Below, in pieces: positions 39,258 through 50,573 of a stretch of DNA of 64,000 bases. The DNA is taken from positions 1 to 64,000 of the forward strand of contig MU405236.1 in NCBI GenBank assembly GCA_022836615.1, written 5' to 3'. The translations under genes and the position numbers were made by a program. This DNA comes from Annulohypoxylon bovei var. microspora. Its lineage: Eukaryota; Ascomycota; Sordariomycetes; Xylariales; Hypoxylaceae. How positions within the stretch are numbered: the first letter of the stretch is position 1; the number at the start of each line of letters is the position of its first letter. The notes under the pieces were generated by a model that saw only the letters and a program-made list of their open reading frames with translations, was not told where the DNA came from and ran no database searches.

Positions 39258-40298
39258 TATTTTTATTAATTATTTTTTAATTAATAAAAGTTTTTGAAAA
39301 AGCATTCATCGCGTTAAATGATAGCTTAATATATAAACACTTTTTAAGTAATAAGCGACCAAAACTTTATAATATTTATTATTTTTTATTAACATGATTT
39401 AAATATATATAAATTCTTTAATAACTTTTTTAATAACTTTATAATTAACTTATTAAATAACTTTGATTTGTTTTATGAAATTAAAGAAATGATTTTAATT
39501 AAAAATAAATATTTAATTTAAATTAGCGAATAAAAAAATTTCTTAATATATATAATTATATTAAATCTCTTCATTTTAGAAAATATAATATACCTTAAAT
39601 TAAAAAAAAATAAATATTTAAAGATTATATTTTTAGTTTTAATTAAAAAATAATAACACTTAATATAATAATTTAATATAAAAGGGTTTAATAAGTTATA
39701 TAATAATAAAGCTTTTATTTAAGTTTTAATTAAGAAATTTAAGGATAAATAATTAATTTAAGCCGTTTATTAAGATTTAATTAAAATATGTTAAGGTGTT
39801 TTTTAATATTTCGGTAATTTTTTTATTAATTTTAAAAGTAAATTAATTTTAGTTAATAAGTTAGATTAAAAAGGGAAAAATAAAATTAATTATATTAATA
39901 TAAAGTTAAATAATAAATTAAAGAATGTTTTTATAATAAAGAAGTTAAATAAAAAAGATTATAATAAATGGGTGGTTAAGGTTAATAATATAATAATTAA
40001 AGTGGAAAAAGTATTAAATTATAAAAAAAAAAGCAATTATTTTATAATTATTTAATATAAAAGAATATTTAATTAAAAGGCCATTAATTTTATTAATATG
40101 GCAGTTATTTAAGAATAAAAATTAAAGCTTAATAAAAATAAAAATATGGTTATAAGTGGGATAAATTATATAATTTTAATTATTATAATAATTGTAATGA
40201 TAGGTTAAATAAGTGGCTTATATTAAAATAATAATAATTTATTAAAGGTATAATAAAGGTTAAATTAAAAGTTTAAGAAATTTAAGAAAAAGGGTAAG

Positions 40299-40340
40299 TG
40301 TGTTTATTATATAAAAATAAAATATTTTATAATGGCTTGT
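40299..40340 (+). pseudogene. Element C Gag zinc-knuckle remnant
   Basis: The codons read C-V-Y-Y-I-K-I-K-Y-F-I-M-A-C. This fits CX2CX4HX4C exactly if the second Cys (TGT to TAT) and the His (CAT to TAT) were lost by the transitions RIP makes. A basic stretch (KFKKKG) precedes it, as in retroviral nucleocapsids. Confidence 0.65.
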
Positions 40341-41559
40341 TTATTATTTTAAGTTATATTTTAATTAAATTACGGCAATAAAAATAATATGTTATAAATG
40401 GTTATTATAAAGGTTTAAAATGATTAAAATGTTAAAAATGATTATGAATTATTAAAGTGTTTAAAAAATAAGTAATTTTTAAGTAAAGTTATATTTAAAA
40501 GTTAATATTAAGATTTATAAATATTAAGGAAGTTTTAAATAAAATGTATATTATTTTTTTTTTAATTAAGATTTTATTAAATAAATAAAAGTTTATTAAT
40601 ATGTTTATAAATTTGGGATATTTAATATATTTAACATTTAATAAAAGATTTATATAATAAGTAAAGTTATTATGTATATTTATTTAAAAAAAGGAATTAA
40701 AATTAATTAAGGATGGGGAATTTTATATAATTAATATATTTATATATGTGGAAATTAATATAAACGGCAAGAAGGAATAAATATAAGGTTATATTATTTT
40801 AGATTTTGTGTTTTTTTTAATATTAAGAAAATTGTAGATGGAATGGAATAATATTATTTATAAGGTAAAAAAGAAGTTAATTAAAATAAGTTTAAAAAAA
40901 CATAATTTAATAATATATAAGAAAGGTTGGAATATTATTTAAATACTTTATAACATTAAAATAAAATATTTATAAGTTAAAGAAATTAAATATGTAATGG
41001 GAAATGTATTTTTAGTATTCGTGGCTTGGGAAAAGAAACATTAATATAAGAAAAATAGCGAAAATGTTTAAGTTTTTAATACCATTATATAAGATATTAA
41101 TATTACATTAAAAAAGAAGGAAAGGCTTATAATTAATTAAATTTAAAAAGTGTTATTTAATAAATTAAAGGATTAAGTTAAAGACTTTTTAAATAATGAA
41201 AGTATAATATTATCATTATTAAGGTTAAGGTTAAATACCAAGGTTAATTTATAAAAAAATAATTAAAGTAAAGAAAAAAAGGTTTTATAAAGGCTTTTGT
41301 ATGGTATATTAAAAAAAAAGCTTTTAATATTATAAAAAACCTTAATAAATTTATTAAATAAAGGGTAAATTAAAGTTAATAATTTATTAAGAAAGGTATT
41401 AATATTATTTATAAAGAAATTAAAAAGTGGCTTTTAATTTTATATAAATTATAAGGTTTTTAACATTATTTTAACATGTGATTATTATTTATTATTATTA
41501 ATTAAAGAAATTTTATAATCTTTTTATAAAGTTAAGTAATTAATTAAAGTTAATGTTAA

Positions 41560-42080
41560 AATTATATTTCATAAGTTATGGATAAAGGAAAGGAATGAAT
41601 AGAAAACCGTTTTTTACATTTAATTTAAGGTTTTTAAATGGTTAATTATATCCTTTAAATTATGTGAAATGTTAATGGCGTTTTAATGTTATATTAATAA
41701 AACTTTATTTGATTTTTTAAATAATTATTATTTAATATATGTGGATAATATAATAATTTATTTAAATAAATCTTATAAAAATTATATAAATAAGGTTAAA
41801 ATGGTGTTAAAATGCTTTGGTAATATTAATTTAAAGTTAAATCTTTCTAAGTGTTTTTTTATTATAAAGGAAATTAAATATTTAAGCTTTATTATTATAA
41901 TGGGAAAAAAGATTAAGGTAAACCTTAATAAAGTTATAATTATTAAAAGGTAAAAATTATTTATGAACGTATAGGGAGTTTATAGTTTCCTAAGGTTTAT
42001 AAACTTTTATAAGATGTTTATTAAAGGATTTAATAAGTTAATTATTTTTTTAATTATTTTAATAAAGAAAAGGGGCCTTT
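41560..42080 (+). pseudogene. Element C Ty3/gypsy reverse transcriptase remnant
   Basis: In one frame the segments KTVFYI-stop-F, FKWLIISFKLCEM, INKTLFDFL and YVDNIIIYLNK match the gypsy RT blocks KTAFRTRYGLFEW, FGLCNAPATFQ and YVDDIIIYS; the active site is at 41,738-41,749 with the second Asp changed to Asn. NLKLNLSKC and KYLSFII follow (consensus LKLNLSKCEF and YLGFII). After a stop, FIKGFNKL and KKRG fit the region before RNase H. The 70-codon open frame at 41,741-41,953 is just an undamaged part of this domain, not a gene. Confidence 0.88.
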
Positions 42081-44287
42081 TTTAAGTGGGGGTAAAAAGT
42101 AAATGTGGTGTTTAAAGAATTGAAATATTTATTTATCATTATATTAATTTTAATTTATTAAAATCCCGATTAAAAAATGTATTTAAAAGTGGATTATTTA
42201 AGGTGGGTTTTAAGAACCTGCCTTTTATAAAAAGATTATAATAAAATGTTAAAGCTTGTAATTTATTATTTAATAAAGTTATTATTAATTAAATATAATT
42301 ATAAAATATATAATAAAAAGTTTTTAATAATTATTAAATTAATAAAAGTATAATAAAAGGAATTATAAAAAATAATTAAACCTTTTATAATTTTTATAAA
42401 TTATAAGAATTTAAAATATTTTATAATTATTTATAAATTAAATAAGCGTTAAGTATGTTAAGGGTAAACCTTATTAAGATTTAATTTTATTATAAAGTAT
42501 TAAATTAATAAAAAAATAAAATAACTTAATGTTTTATTAAAATAAGGTTAAAATATTTTAATAAATTAAAAAGATAAAAAGGTGGTAAACCATATGTAAT
42601 ATTTATTTAAATAAGAATGGTTATTTTTAATAAAGATGATGGTGATAAATATTTAAGTATTCTTGGTAAATGTTATTAAAGTGTTAAAAAAAAGGGTAAT
42701 ATTAAATTAAAGTTTTATAATTATATTTATTAAAGAAAGAATTTTTTATAATGAGGACTTATAAGCCTTATAAAATTAAGGGGTTATTAAAAATATGAAT
42801 TTTAAAATAATTTATAAAGTTATTAATAAAGGTGATTGTTGTTTTTTATTAACTTTTAAGGATTATAAAATTTTAATTATTAAATATAATTTAAATAATA
42901 AAGGAATTATATTGTTTAAGGAATAAATATAAATATTAAATTAAAAGCTTTTTAAAATAATTATAATTTAAAATATCCACAATTCTTATATTATAAGTTA
43001 TTTAAGAAAAGATAATATTATTATGATTATTTTAAGGTCCTTTTATTAATTAGTTATAAGATAAAATATATGGAAGTTTTATAAGAATTGTAATGTTTAT
43101 AATTAAATTCATATTTAACGAACTTAATAAAAAAGGTTATTAAAACCTTTACTTATCTTTAATTATTATTTTTTAAAATTATTTATTAATTTTATAATAA
43201 AAATATTAATAAAAAAGAAAAAGGACCTTTAATATTTAATGATGGTTATTTACCGGTTATTAAAATGGGTTTTATTAAAAGTGATAAATATTATAAAAGT
43301 TAAAATATATGTTATAAGGTTTATATATATTTATATTAAATATTACAACTTTTCCATAACGGTAATATTAAATTAAAAGAACAATTAAATAAACATATTT
43401 TAAATAAAATTCTGTGAATTAACAAGGATAATATAATGTTTATTTATTATTTTTAATTTAAAGATTAATAAGTTTATAAAAAAAATGAATTAAGAGGTAT
43501 AAGCATATTTACGATATTTTTTAATTTACATATAATTTAATTAATTAAAAATATTATTTATAACAATGGTAATAATTAATAATTAAAATATAATGGTTAA
43601 GTTAAGCTTTTTTTATATAATATATAAATATTATATATATTTAATTAAATAAGTTATTAATAAAGCTTTAAGCAAGTTATTTAAGGAATAACAAGTTGTG
43701 GATTTTATAATTAAAATTAAAAAAGTTAATAAATATACTTAAATTATTATGATTATAATTTAAAAATGTATAAAACATATAATAAACTAATTTTAATTAA
43801 AAGGCTTTAAATATAAAGTAAATAATAAGGTTTAATTAAATTTAAAGAATATTATAATATTATAATTTAAGAAAAAATTCTTTTAATTATATATAAAATA
43901 TAAGGTAATTAAGGTAATTAATTTCCATATAATAAAATTAAATATACTTATAAAAATTTAACCATGATTTTATATTAAATTACTTAAGTTAATAATTATA
44001 AACTTATTATTATTTTAAATATAAAATGATATTTAATTATTATCCTTTATTAATTAAAATGGTAAAAATTTTAAATATATTATTAAGGAAATTTTGTAAT
44101 TAAAAAATAAATGTAAAAAATAAAGCGTATATAAGATAATATTAATTAAATAAAAAGGTTATATAAAGCTAATATAAAAACCTTAAAAAGAATTAAAAGA
44201 TATAAAGGTTTTAGAAATATTTTATTAATAATTTAGGGTAAGAAATGGGGTGGGTAAAAAAACCTTTGTAATTATAAGCCTTAAAAA

Positions 44288-44301
44288 ATGGGGGAAAGGG
44301 G
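44288..44301 (+). other. Element C polypurine tract
   Basis: ATGGGGGAAAGGGG, directly before the 3' LTR. It is the plus-strand primer site expected of an LTR retrotransposon and confirms the plus orientation. Confidence 0.75.
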
Positions 44302-44303
44302 TA

Positions 44304-44616
44304 TTATTATAAATTAAGGACTTAAAAAATTAATTAAAATAAAGATTAATGTAAGCTTATATCATGGTTATAAACATAATAAGTATGGGTTTTTATGATA
44401 AAGTTATTAATAACTTTAAATGGGTTGTGAAAGTTATTAAAATATGTATAAAAAGGGTTTCTATGTTGATTAATTTAATTTATATTTTTAGGTATAAATA
44501 TTATAACCTTAAGGACGAAAGGTTATTATTTTTCTTTTTTTCTTTTATTAATGAAAATAACCTTATTTTTAACCTTATATAACATAAGTTTACCATTGCT
44601 TATGGGAATTGTCACA
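44304..44616 (+). repeat. Element C 3' LTR
   Basis: About 313 bases, gap-free with the 5' LTR. Its end GGGAATTGTCACA is undamaged, while the 5' copy reads AAGAATTATTATA. A 72-codon open frame inside it is an LTR sequence shadow. Confidence 0.88.
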
Positions 44617-44622
44617 TTACGG

Positions 44623-47600
44623 CGGTTAAAAAAAACGTTAATAAAAAAAATTTAAATATTAATAATAAATTATATTTTATATTAATATATTAAAGTTAAT
44701 TAAATTTTAATTAAATGTTTAAATTTATATTAATTTTTATTTTATTTACTTTATTTTATAACATTTGCTTTTTTATTAATTTATTAATTATTTCGTTTTT
44801 AATTTAAATTAATTTAAAGATATTTATAAATTTAAAAGTTTTCTTAAATTTAAGGATTTATTTTTAAAAAGATTTTACTTATATTTCGTAATTAACGTTT
44901 ATTATTTTTAATAAATCGTTTTTAAAATTTTTAAAAAATTTATTAAATATGGTATTTTTATTAAAAATAACATCTTTTATTAATAAAATTTAATTAATTA
45001 ATAAATTTTAAATTTTATAATTATTTATGGAATTATATTTAATTAAATATTTTACTTAAACTTTTAAATTTATTTAATGAAATTAATTGTTTTTTTTTTA
45101 AATTTTTATTATTATAATAAAAGCTTTGTAATTATATATTTTTAAATGGGTTTATTATAACTTTTTTTTTAAATTAATTAATTATTTTTATTAATTATAT
45201 ATATATATTATTTTTTATAAAAAGTTTATTAATTATAAATGTATTTAAAGGTGTGGTTATATAAATATATAATTATTTTAAAAATTTCCATTTATAAATA
45301 AATAAAAAGTTTAATTTTTATTTTTATTATTAACGTTTTTATTTTAATTATATTTTTTAAATGTTTAACGCCTTCGTTTTAAGTTTACGTATAAAAGGTT
45401 AAAAACTTTAATTTAACGTTATAATTTATTATTTAATTAATTATTTTAAATTAATACATTATAATTTTATTATTATATTTTTATATTTAAAATTAATGTA
45501 ATTTTATATTAACCATTATATTTCGTAAATAATTTAAATATTCGATAATTATATTTATTATACGATTTTTTAAATAAAAATCGAAAATAAATTTTATTTA
45601 ACGATTAATTATTAACATTATATTAATAATACCGTTATTAATGTTAATAATATCGTAAAAATTAATAATTAATTAAAACTTTAAATTTTTTTTAATTAAC
45701 GTTTTTTTTATTTAATTTACCGTTTTATTTTATTTATATTACACGCGTTATATTTAATGGTAATAAATCTTTTTATTTTAACTTTTATTAAATTATTAAT
45801 AAAGTGTTTAAAAGTTTATAATTTAAAGTGCTTTAATTTATAATGTTATTAAAAGGTTATTTTTATTTTAACGGGTTAAATAATTTAATTATAAAGTTAT
45901 TTATTTTTAATATAAAAAGTTACTTTATTAACGTTATAAAAGATATTTTTTAATACGAATTAATTATATCGGTCGATTAATTAATTAACGATTAATTTAT
46001 TAATTTTACGTAAATAAATGGTTTTTATACGGTTATTTTATTAATAATTTAAACGATAAAACACCCGGAAAAATATTAAATTTATCGCAAAACTTTTATA
46101 ATAAATTACTTCGAATAACTTTATTATTTAAAACTTTTAAAGAATTTATATTAAAATATCGACGTTTCCGTATTTTAATATAAAAATTTAATGGTTTTTA
46201 ATAAATAAAAAATCTTTTTTAAAGGTTATTTTAAAATTTATAAACCGAAATAATTAATTAAAAACGTGAATAATGGTTTCGGAATTTAATATAATTAAAT
46301 TTTTTAATAAATAAAAGTTTATTATAAAAGTTATATTAAAAATTAATATTAAAAACGTTAATAAATAATTTTTTATTTACCGGTTTAATTAATTAATTGT
46401 TTTATTAAAACGAAGTGATTTATTAAAAGCTTTAATAATTTCGATTTTAATAATTAATTTAAAATTTTTTAAACGTATTAAAACGATTTATTTCCCGCGA
46501 TAATATTTTTATTAATTAAAGGGTTTTTTATTAAAAAATATATAATAATAATTCTTTAAATTATAATAATCGAAATAAATAATATAATACTTTAATATAA
46601 TATTAATTAATTCGAACCGTTTACGTTTAACCGGCACTTTTTTAATAAATATTTTACGTAATTTAATAAGTGGTTTATTAAGTTTATTAACCGTATTATT
46701 AATATTATTATCGGCGTTAACCTTTTAATTAATAAATGTAAAATTAAACGTTTTTTTATTAATTTATAATTTTAATTTTAAAAGTTTTTTCTTATATTTA
46801 ATATGTTTTTATAAATTATTTACCACGGATTTATAATTAAAGTTCCCGGATCGGATCTTTTTTTAATTAATTATACGATATATATTAATTTAATTAAAAA
46901 TCGTGCTTTATAAAACGTCGTTTAACTTTTTAAATTAATTTTTAAATTATTAAATTATTAAAAATTATTTAATAATAATTCGGGCCATTATAATTTTTTA
47001 TTATTATATTTAAATAAATTAATTTTTAAATAATTTATTTAAAAGTTTTATTACCGTTTTATAAATTAATTTAACTTTATTTTTAAACTTATTATTAATT
47101 ACATTTATATATAATTATAAATTTTTATATTAAATATTTAAATTATTTTTAATTAAATAAATAAATAAAATATATTTTTTAATAATAATTTTTTAAATTT
47201 ATTTTTTAATTTTCGAAATTTAATTAATTTATTAATTAAATTTTTATATTTTTTTTTTATATAATAATAAATTTAATTAATAATTAAATTTATTAATGAT
47301 TATTATTTCGAAAACGATTAAAAATTAACCATAAAAATCCATAATATTTAAATTTAATTTATTAACGGTAATTAATTAATTATAAATGCCGTTAATTAAT
47401 GTATTAAAACGTATAACCCGTTTAAAATAATTTATAATAATAAGTTTAATAAATTTAATTTCTTAAATTAAATTATTAAAATTAATATTAAATTATAATT
47501 AATTAATTATAATTAATAATTTAAATATTTTAAATTAAAATTTTTAATTTTTAAAACCATTAAAAAACATTTCCTTTTTAAATAATAATGCCATCGTTAT

Positions 47601-47725
47601 AATAAAAACCTTTTTTAAATAAAAAAATAATTAAAATTATATAAATTATATAATTTTTATAATACTTTTATATGGCTCCGATAATTAAATATAATTTAAA
47701 TTTTATAACGTATAAAATTTTTAAT
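44623..47725 (-). pseudogene. Element A internal part (gag-integrase side)
   Basis: This belongs to element A by position: between the element C target duplication and the element A 5' LTR in sense. On the minus strand a FISIIII-x-RIIIIYFLIKNP-like segment near 46.5 kb resembles the copia integrase core (DDYSR...YFLKxK), but too much is changed to claim individual catalytic residues. Stops throughout. Confidence 0.55.
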
Positions 47726-47929
47726 TATTATATAAAAATAAAAATAAATTATTAAATACATAATTTATAATTAATAATAAAAAAGTTAATTAATTAAATT
47801 ATTATTATTATAATTAAAAAGGGTAATATTTCATGATTACATGGTTATAATTAAAAGCCTGATCTTTTACGGATGAACCGGCCCGATGATCGCCACAATC
47901 TCCCCACCTTAGTCATCTGATATCTAACA
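47726..47929 (-). repeat. Element A LTR, right copy (5' LTR in sense), half un-RIPed
   Basis: 204 bases matching the left copy one to one. Its inner part is RIP-mutated, but from about 47,865 to 47,929 it is unmutated, normal-GC sequence (for example ACGGATGAACCGGCCCGATG), showing the original LTR. CAATG follows at 47,930-47,934 as the target duplication. Confidence 0.88.
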
Positions 47930-47979
47930 CAATGCTAAAGTTCCCCTTCAACCTATCACGTCCTCTCCGAGTTTTCCAG

Positions 47980-49845
47980 CTACGCCCATTCTGACGTATA
48001 TCCAAAAGGCATCCACTTAATCACGCTTTCGATCTGAGAAATAGTTCCATTATTAATCTTTAACAACTGGGGAACCATATACGTGCCAGGAATACGTGTC
48101 GTCTCTGATAGTGGGCTAAGACCATTGGCCGGTTCGTCGATCAGGGCGACGGCTAACGCGATCGCCATCTTCTTGTCAGCTACAAGAACGCGTCGGTCAC
48201 GAACTGCCGTTGTGTTACTAGGAAGGCCATTCGGAGCCACTCCCTTGCCATCGAGCTGATCAGCGCAGGTCAAATTTGTTTGAGCGAAGTTATCACGTCT
48301 AGTGCATCCTGAAGCAAATGGTACTCCCTCGCTCGAATGTTTTTCTAGGCCATCGAAGTAAGCGTTCAACAGTTCTGGCGAAATATCAACCTCGCCGTTG
48401 CTATGCTCTTGGAATGGGACGTCAAGCTTGGCTGATTCATCGCCTTCCCACTCAACCGGGAGAGGGGGACGCATGAGGGTTACTGTTCCGCCACGACTAT
48501 CAGTAGCTTCTGCTCTCACGACCAGCGCCTCAATCTCAGTTATTTGCCCGCCACCAACTTTGATTCGGAGCGCGAGCACACCGGGTATACTATGCTCTTG
48601 AGAGAACCCCCAATAACCGGCTGTACCTCTTTCCTCGTCTGCCAAGACTACTGCGTAGCTGTCTGTCCAGGAAATTTGTTCCAAAGTCTCCCACAGTCCG
48701 TCTCCTAAGGCGAGAAACTGTCCATTCTCAGAGTAGCGGATGCCCTTCGCAAGAGGTAAGCGTGTGGGGTCATGAACCCTCAGTGACATCAATATATCTC
48801 CCACCACATTTTCGAGGCAGACCCGATCGCATGGGTCCGGATAAACGGTGAAATTGGTGCCAGGTCCGCTGAGGTCTTCGGGTGGATCCTGAGGATATCC
48901 TGCCTTCATGCCGTAGGGTACTTCGGTTAAGGCCATTTCGATGCGATATAGTTTATCGCCATTCAAGCGGAATGCCTCCATGGCAATCAGTGTACGGGGC
49001 GTCTCGAAGTATGGCGGGATTGACGATGACGTACCGTTCACACTAGGCAACGTTTTCACAGTTCCGTTATGGTCGAGGGTGGTAATAGCGAAGACTGCCT
49101 GGCGCTCCTCATCCACTACGGGAAAATGACGCTCGCGGATCTTGGTAACGAATCCGAGAAACCCGGTTTGGAACTGTTCCTCGCAGGTCAGGGACGCAAA
49201 GGCTGTGTCATTGGAGTGGCCGTATGGGTCCCCTGTCTTGACATTAGTCGTCTGGAGACCATCTTCGAGACGATTACACTCCTTATCGAAGAAGGTATAG
49301 TCGCCCTTTGGGTCATTCCCCTGCATGCCGGTGTAATATTTGTTAGTCTGGGAGATCAGCTCATCCCGAGGAATCCGGTTCTCTGGTGCCACGGCTTCGA
49401 GCCAGACAGGCTCCGGCTGGCCTCGCTGCTCATAAAGCTCGAAACCACCAGCATCACGCGTGATCTGTGTTTCGATCTCGCTGATCTTTCCGTCCGGCTC
49501 CACCTTAAGGCGGACTAGATATATCGCACCCACGCCATTCTCAGTGATGGTAGTAATGGTCGCGACCTGACCCGCCTCAGGATCCGCGAACGTATGATTA
49601 TATTTGCCTAGCGATTCGACGATGTGCCATTCACCTGACCCAAGCGGCAGTATCTGGTCATTCTCGACATATTTCACATCTGGCGTCGTTGGTAGCTTCG
49701 ACGGATCATGGGCTATCAGCGCATTCAGGTAATCCGAGACGAAGCCCTCTAAACACGCCCTCTCACAGCGTTCGACCGGTGCTGCCGAACCAAGAGCCAA
49801 TATCGACAACGCGGCGCCGATGATTTTTCGAACCGTAGTGACCAT
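47980..49845 (-). CDS. Secreted protein with tandem DUF8021-like domains
   Basis: Single-exon gene, 621 aa. I start at the ATG at 49,845 because it gives a signal peptide (MVTTVRKIIGAALSILALGSAAPVE); the same frame extends 32 codons further upstream. Two homologous halves follow: the first from about aa 27 (CERACLEGFVSDYLNALIAHDPSKLP) and the second from about aa 335 (CDRVCLENVVGDILMSLRVHDPTRLP). Each half continues with a YxENDQxLxLGxGxW stretch, an ADxExG stretch and an alternating beta-rich RLKV...I.EIE segment. This resembles the fungal SnoaL-like DUF8021 family of unknown function, recalled from memory. Several N-x-S/T sites and paired cysteines suit an extracellular protein. The gene shows no RIP although element A begins 45 bp after the stop codon. 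Confidence 0.8.
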   Translation of the reverse strand: MVTTVRKIIGAALSILALGSAAPVERCERACLEGFVSDYLNALIAHDPSKLPTTPDVKYVENDQILPLGSGEWHIVESLGKYNHTFADPEAGQVATITTITENGVGAIYLVRLKVEPDGKISEIETQITRDAGGFELYEQRGQPEPVWLEAVAPENRIPRDELISQTNKYYTGMQGNDPKGDYTFFDKECNRLEDGLQTTNVKTGDPYGHSNDTAFASLTCEEQFQTGFLGFVTKIRERHFPVVDEERQAVFAITTLDHNGTVKTLPSVNGTSSSIPPYFETPRTLIAMEAFRLNGDKLYRIEMALTEVPYGMKAGYPQDPPEDLSGPGTNFTVYPDPCDRVCLENVVGDILMSLRVHDPTRLPLAKGIRYSENGQFLALGDGLWETLEQISWTDSYAVVLADEERGTAGYWGFSQEHSIPGVLALRIKVGGGQITEIEALVVRAEATDSRGGTVTLMRPPLPVEWEGDESAKLDVPFQEHSNGEVDISPELLNAYFDGLEKHSSEGVPFASGCTRRDNFAQTNLTCADQLDGKGVAPNGLPSNTTAVRDRRVLVADKKMAIALAVALIDEPANGLSPLSETTRIPGTYMVPQLLKINNGTISQIESVIKWMPFGYTSEWA

Positions 49846-50573
49846 CGTTCGTGTTTCTTGACTTGTCGTTATCAGCCTGGTATTTTGCGTGTTAATGTGT
49901 CCACGCTGGCCTTTTAATATGTGAGCATGTCTCCGCAACACGCAATGCCGGCAAAATACACCTCCATATCCTAAGCGCGGGGATATAATTCAATATAAGG
50001 GTCCCATGTAGGGCCATGTCGATCACTTCAGTGACATGGGTGGCAGTTATTTTGCCTAACCTTAGATTCCCTTCCTTCAGGAGACTTGAACTCCGCAAAC
50101 CTCCTGCTTACATAAGCCGGTGACTTGAGCAGACCAGGTTGGGGTTGGGGTTAGGATTAGGGTTACACATTGAAGAGTGAGTTACGTTCATTATTAGCTA
50201 ACCAGGATCTATGGTTATCTAGAGTTTACTTGATCTTCTATTCTCTCATTTCACTTACATAAGTGTATCATTGAAATTATCATACTGCTCAAAGCTCAAG
50301 CATACCTAGGTAAACACCTGCTTTCCCTTTAACCTCTTATATAATATTCTAGCATGAACTATGATTCGATAATCATATAAGTTATTCAGACATGTACTTT
50401 CTTCATTATTTAAACTAGGTCGTTATTTTCATTGAAGTTGTAAAAAAAGGGTAGTTGTATGTCAACTTAGAATCGGATGCAAAACACTTGAGATTGACCG
50501 GAGTTAAAACTCTTAGGTAGCCAGCGAAAGTTGAAAACATCATTAAAGCAAGCTTTCTTTTTGAACGCATCGA
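49846..50573. other. Intergenic region with interstitial telomere-like tract
   Basis: It lies between the start of the DUF8021-like gene and the stop of the reductase gene, so it holds the former's promoter and the latter's 3' flank. It contains the tract described at 50,137-50,166 and one TACCTAGGTA palindrome (50,303-50,312). No gene seen. Confidence 0.6.
50137..50166 (+). repeat. Interstitial telomere-like repeat
   Basis: GGTTGGGGTTGGGGTTAGGATTAGGGTTA is a degenerate run of about five TTAGGG-type units, the fungal telomere repeat, in an internal position. It may be a scar of break repair, a former end, or a telobox-type binding site upstream of the DUF8021-like gene. Confidence 0.7.

Larger units (their letters stand above)
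38945..44616 (+). mobile_element. Element C: Ty3/gypsy LTR retrotransposon nested in element A
   Basis: Direct repeats of about 313 bp at 38,945-39,257 and 44,304-44,616 bracket a 5.05-kb interior. The interior contains a Gag zinc knuckle (40,299-40,340), a gypsy reverse transcriptase (about 41,560-42,080) and a polypurine tract just before the right LTR (GGGGGAAAGGGG, 44,290-44,301). The order and strand give a plus-strand gypsy element. ATTACGG occurs immediately left of the first LTR (38,938-38,944) and right of the second (44,616-44,622), a likely target duplication. LTR edges are uncertain by 1-3 bases. Gag and RT motifs lie in different frames, so either two ORFs or an indel. Dead through RIP. 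Confidence 0.9.
29806..47929 (-). mobile_element. Element A: Ty1/copia LTR retrotransposon carrying two nested insertions
   Basis: The 204-bp terminal copies at 29,806-30,009 and 47,726-47,929 align without gaps over their full length. They begin TGTTATACG and end CTAACA in the less damaged copies. Direct five-base flanks are TAATG (left) and CAATG (right), one RIP transition apart. Removing nested elements B and C leaves about 5.36 kb, a normal copia length. Read on the minus strand, the reverse transcriptase lies at 38,160-38,171, the pre-RT part towards 44.6-47.7 kb and the RT-RNase H part towards 30 kb, which gives a minus-strand orientation. Every remnant is dead. The right LTR ends 50 bp from the stop codon of the downstream-neighbour gene. 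Confidence 0.85.

Noticed and set aside
44364..44582. 72-codon open frame near 44.4 kb as a gene
   Set aside because: It lies wholly inside the 3' LTR of element C and is matched in the 5' LTR.
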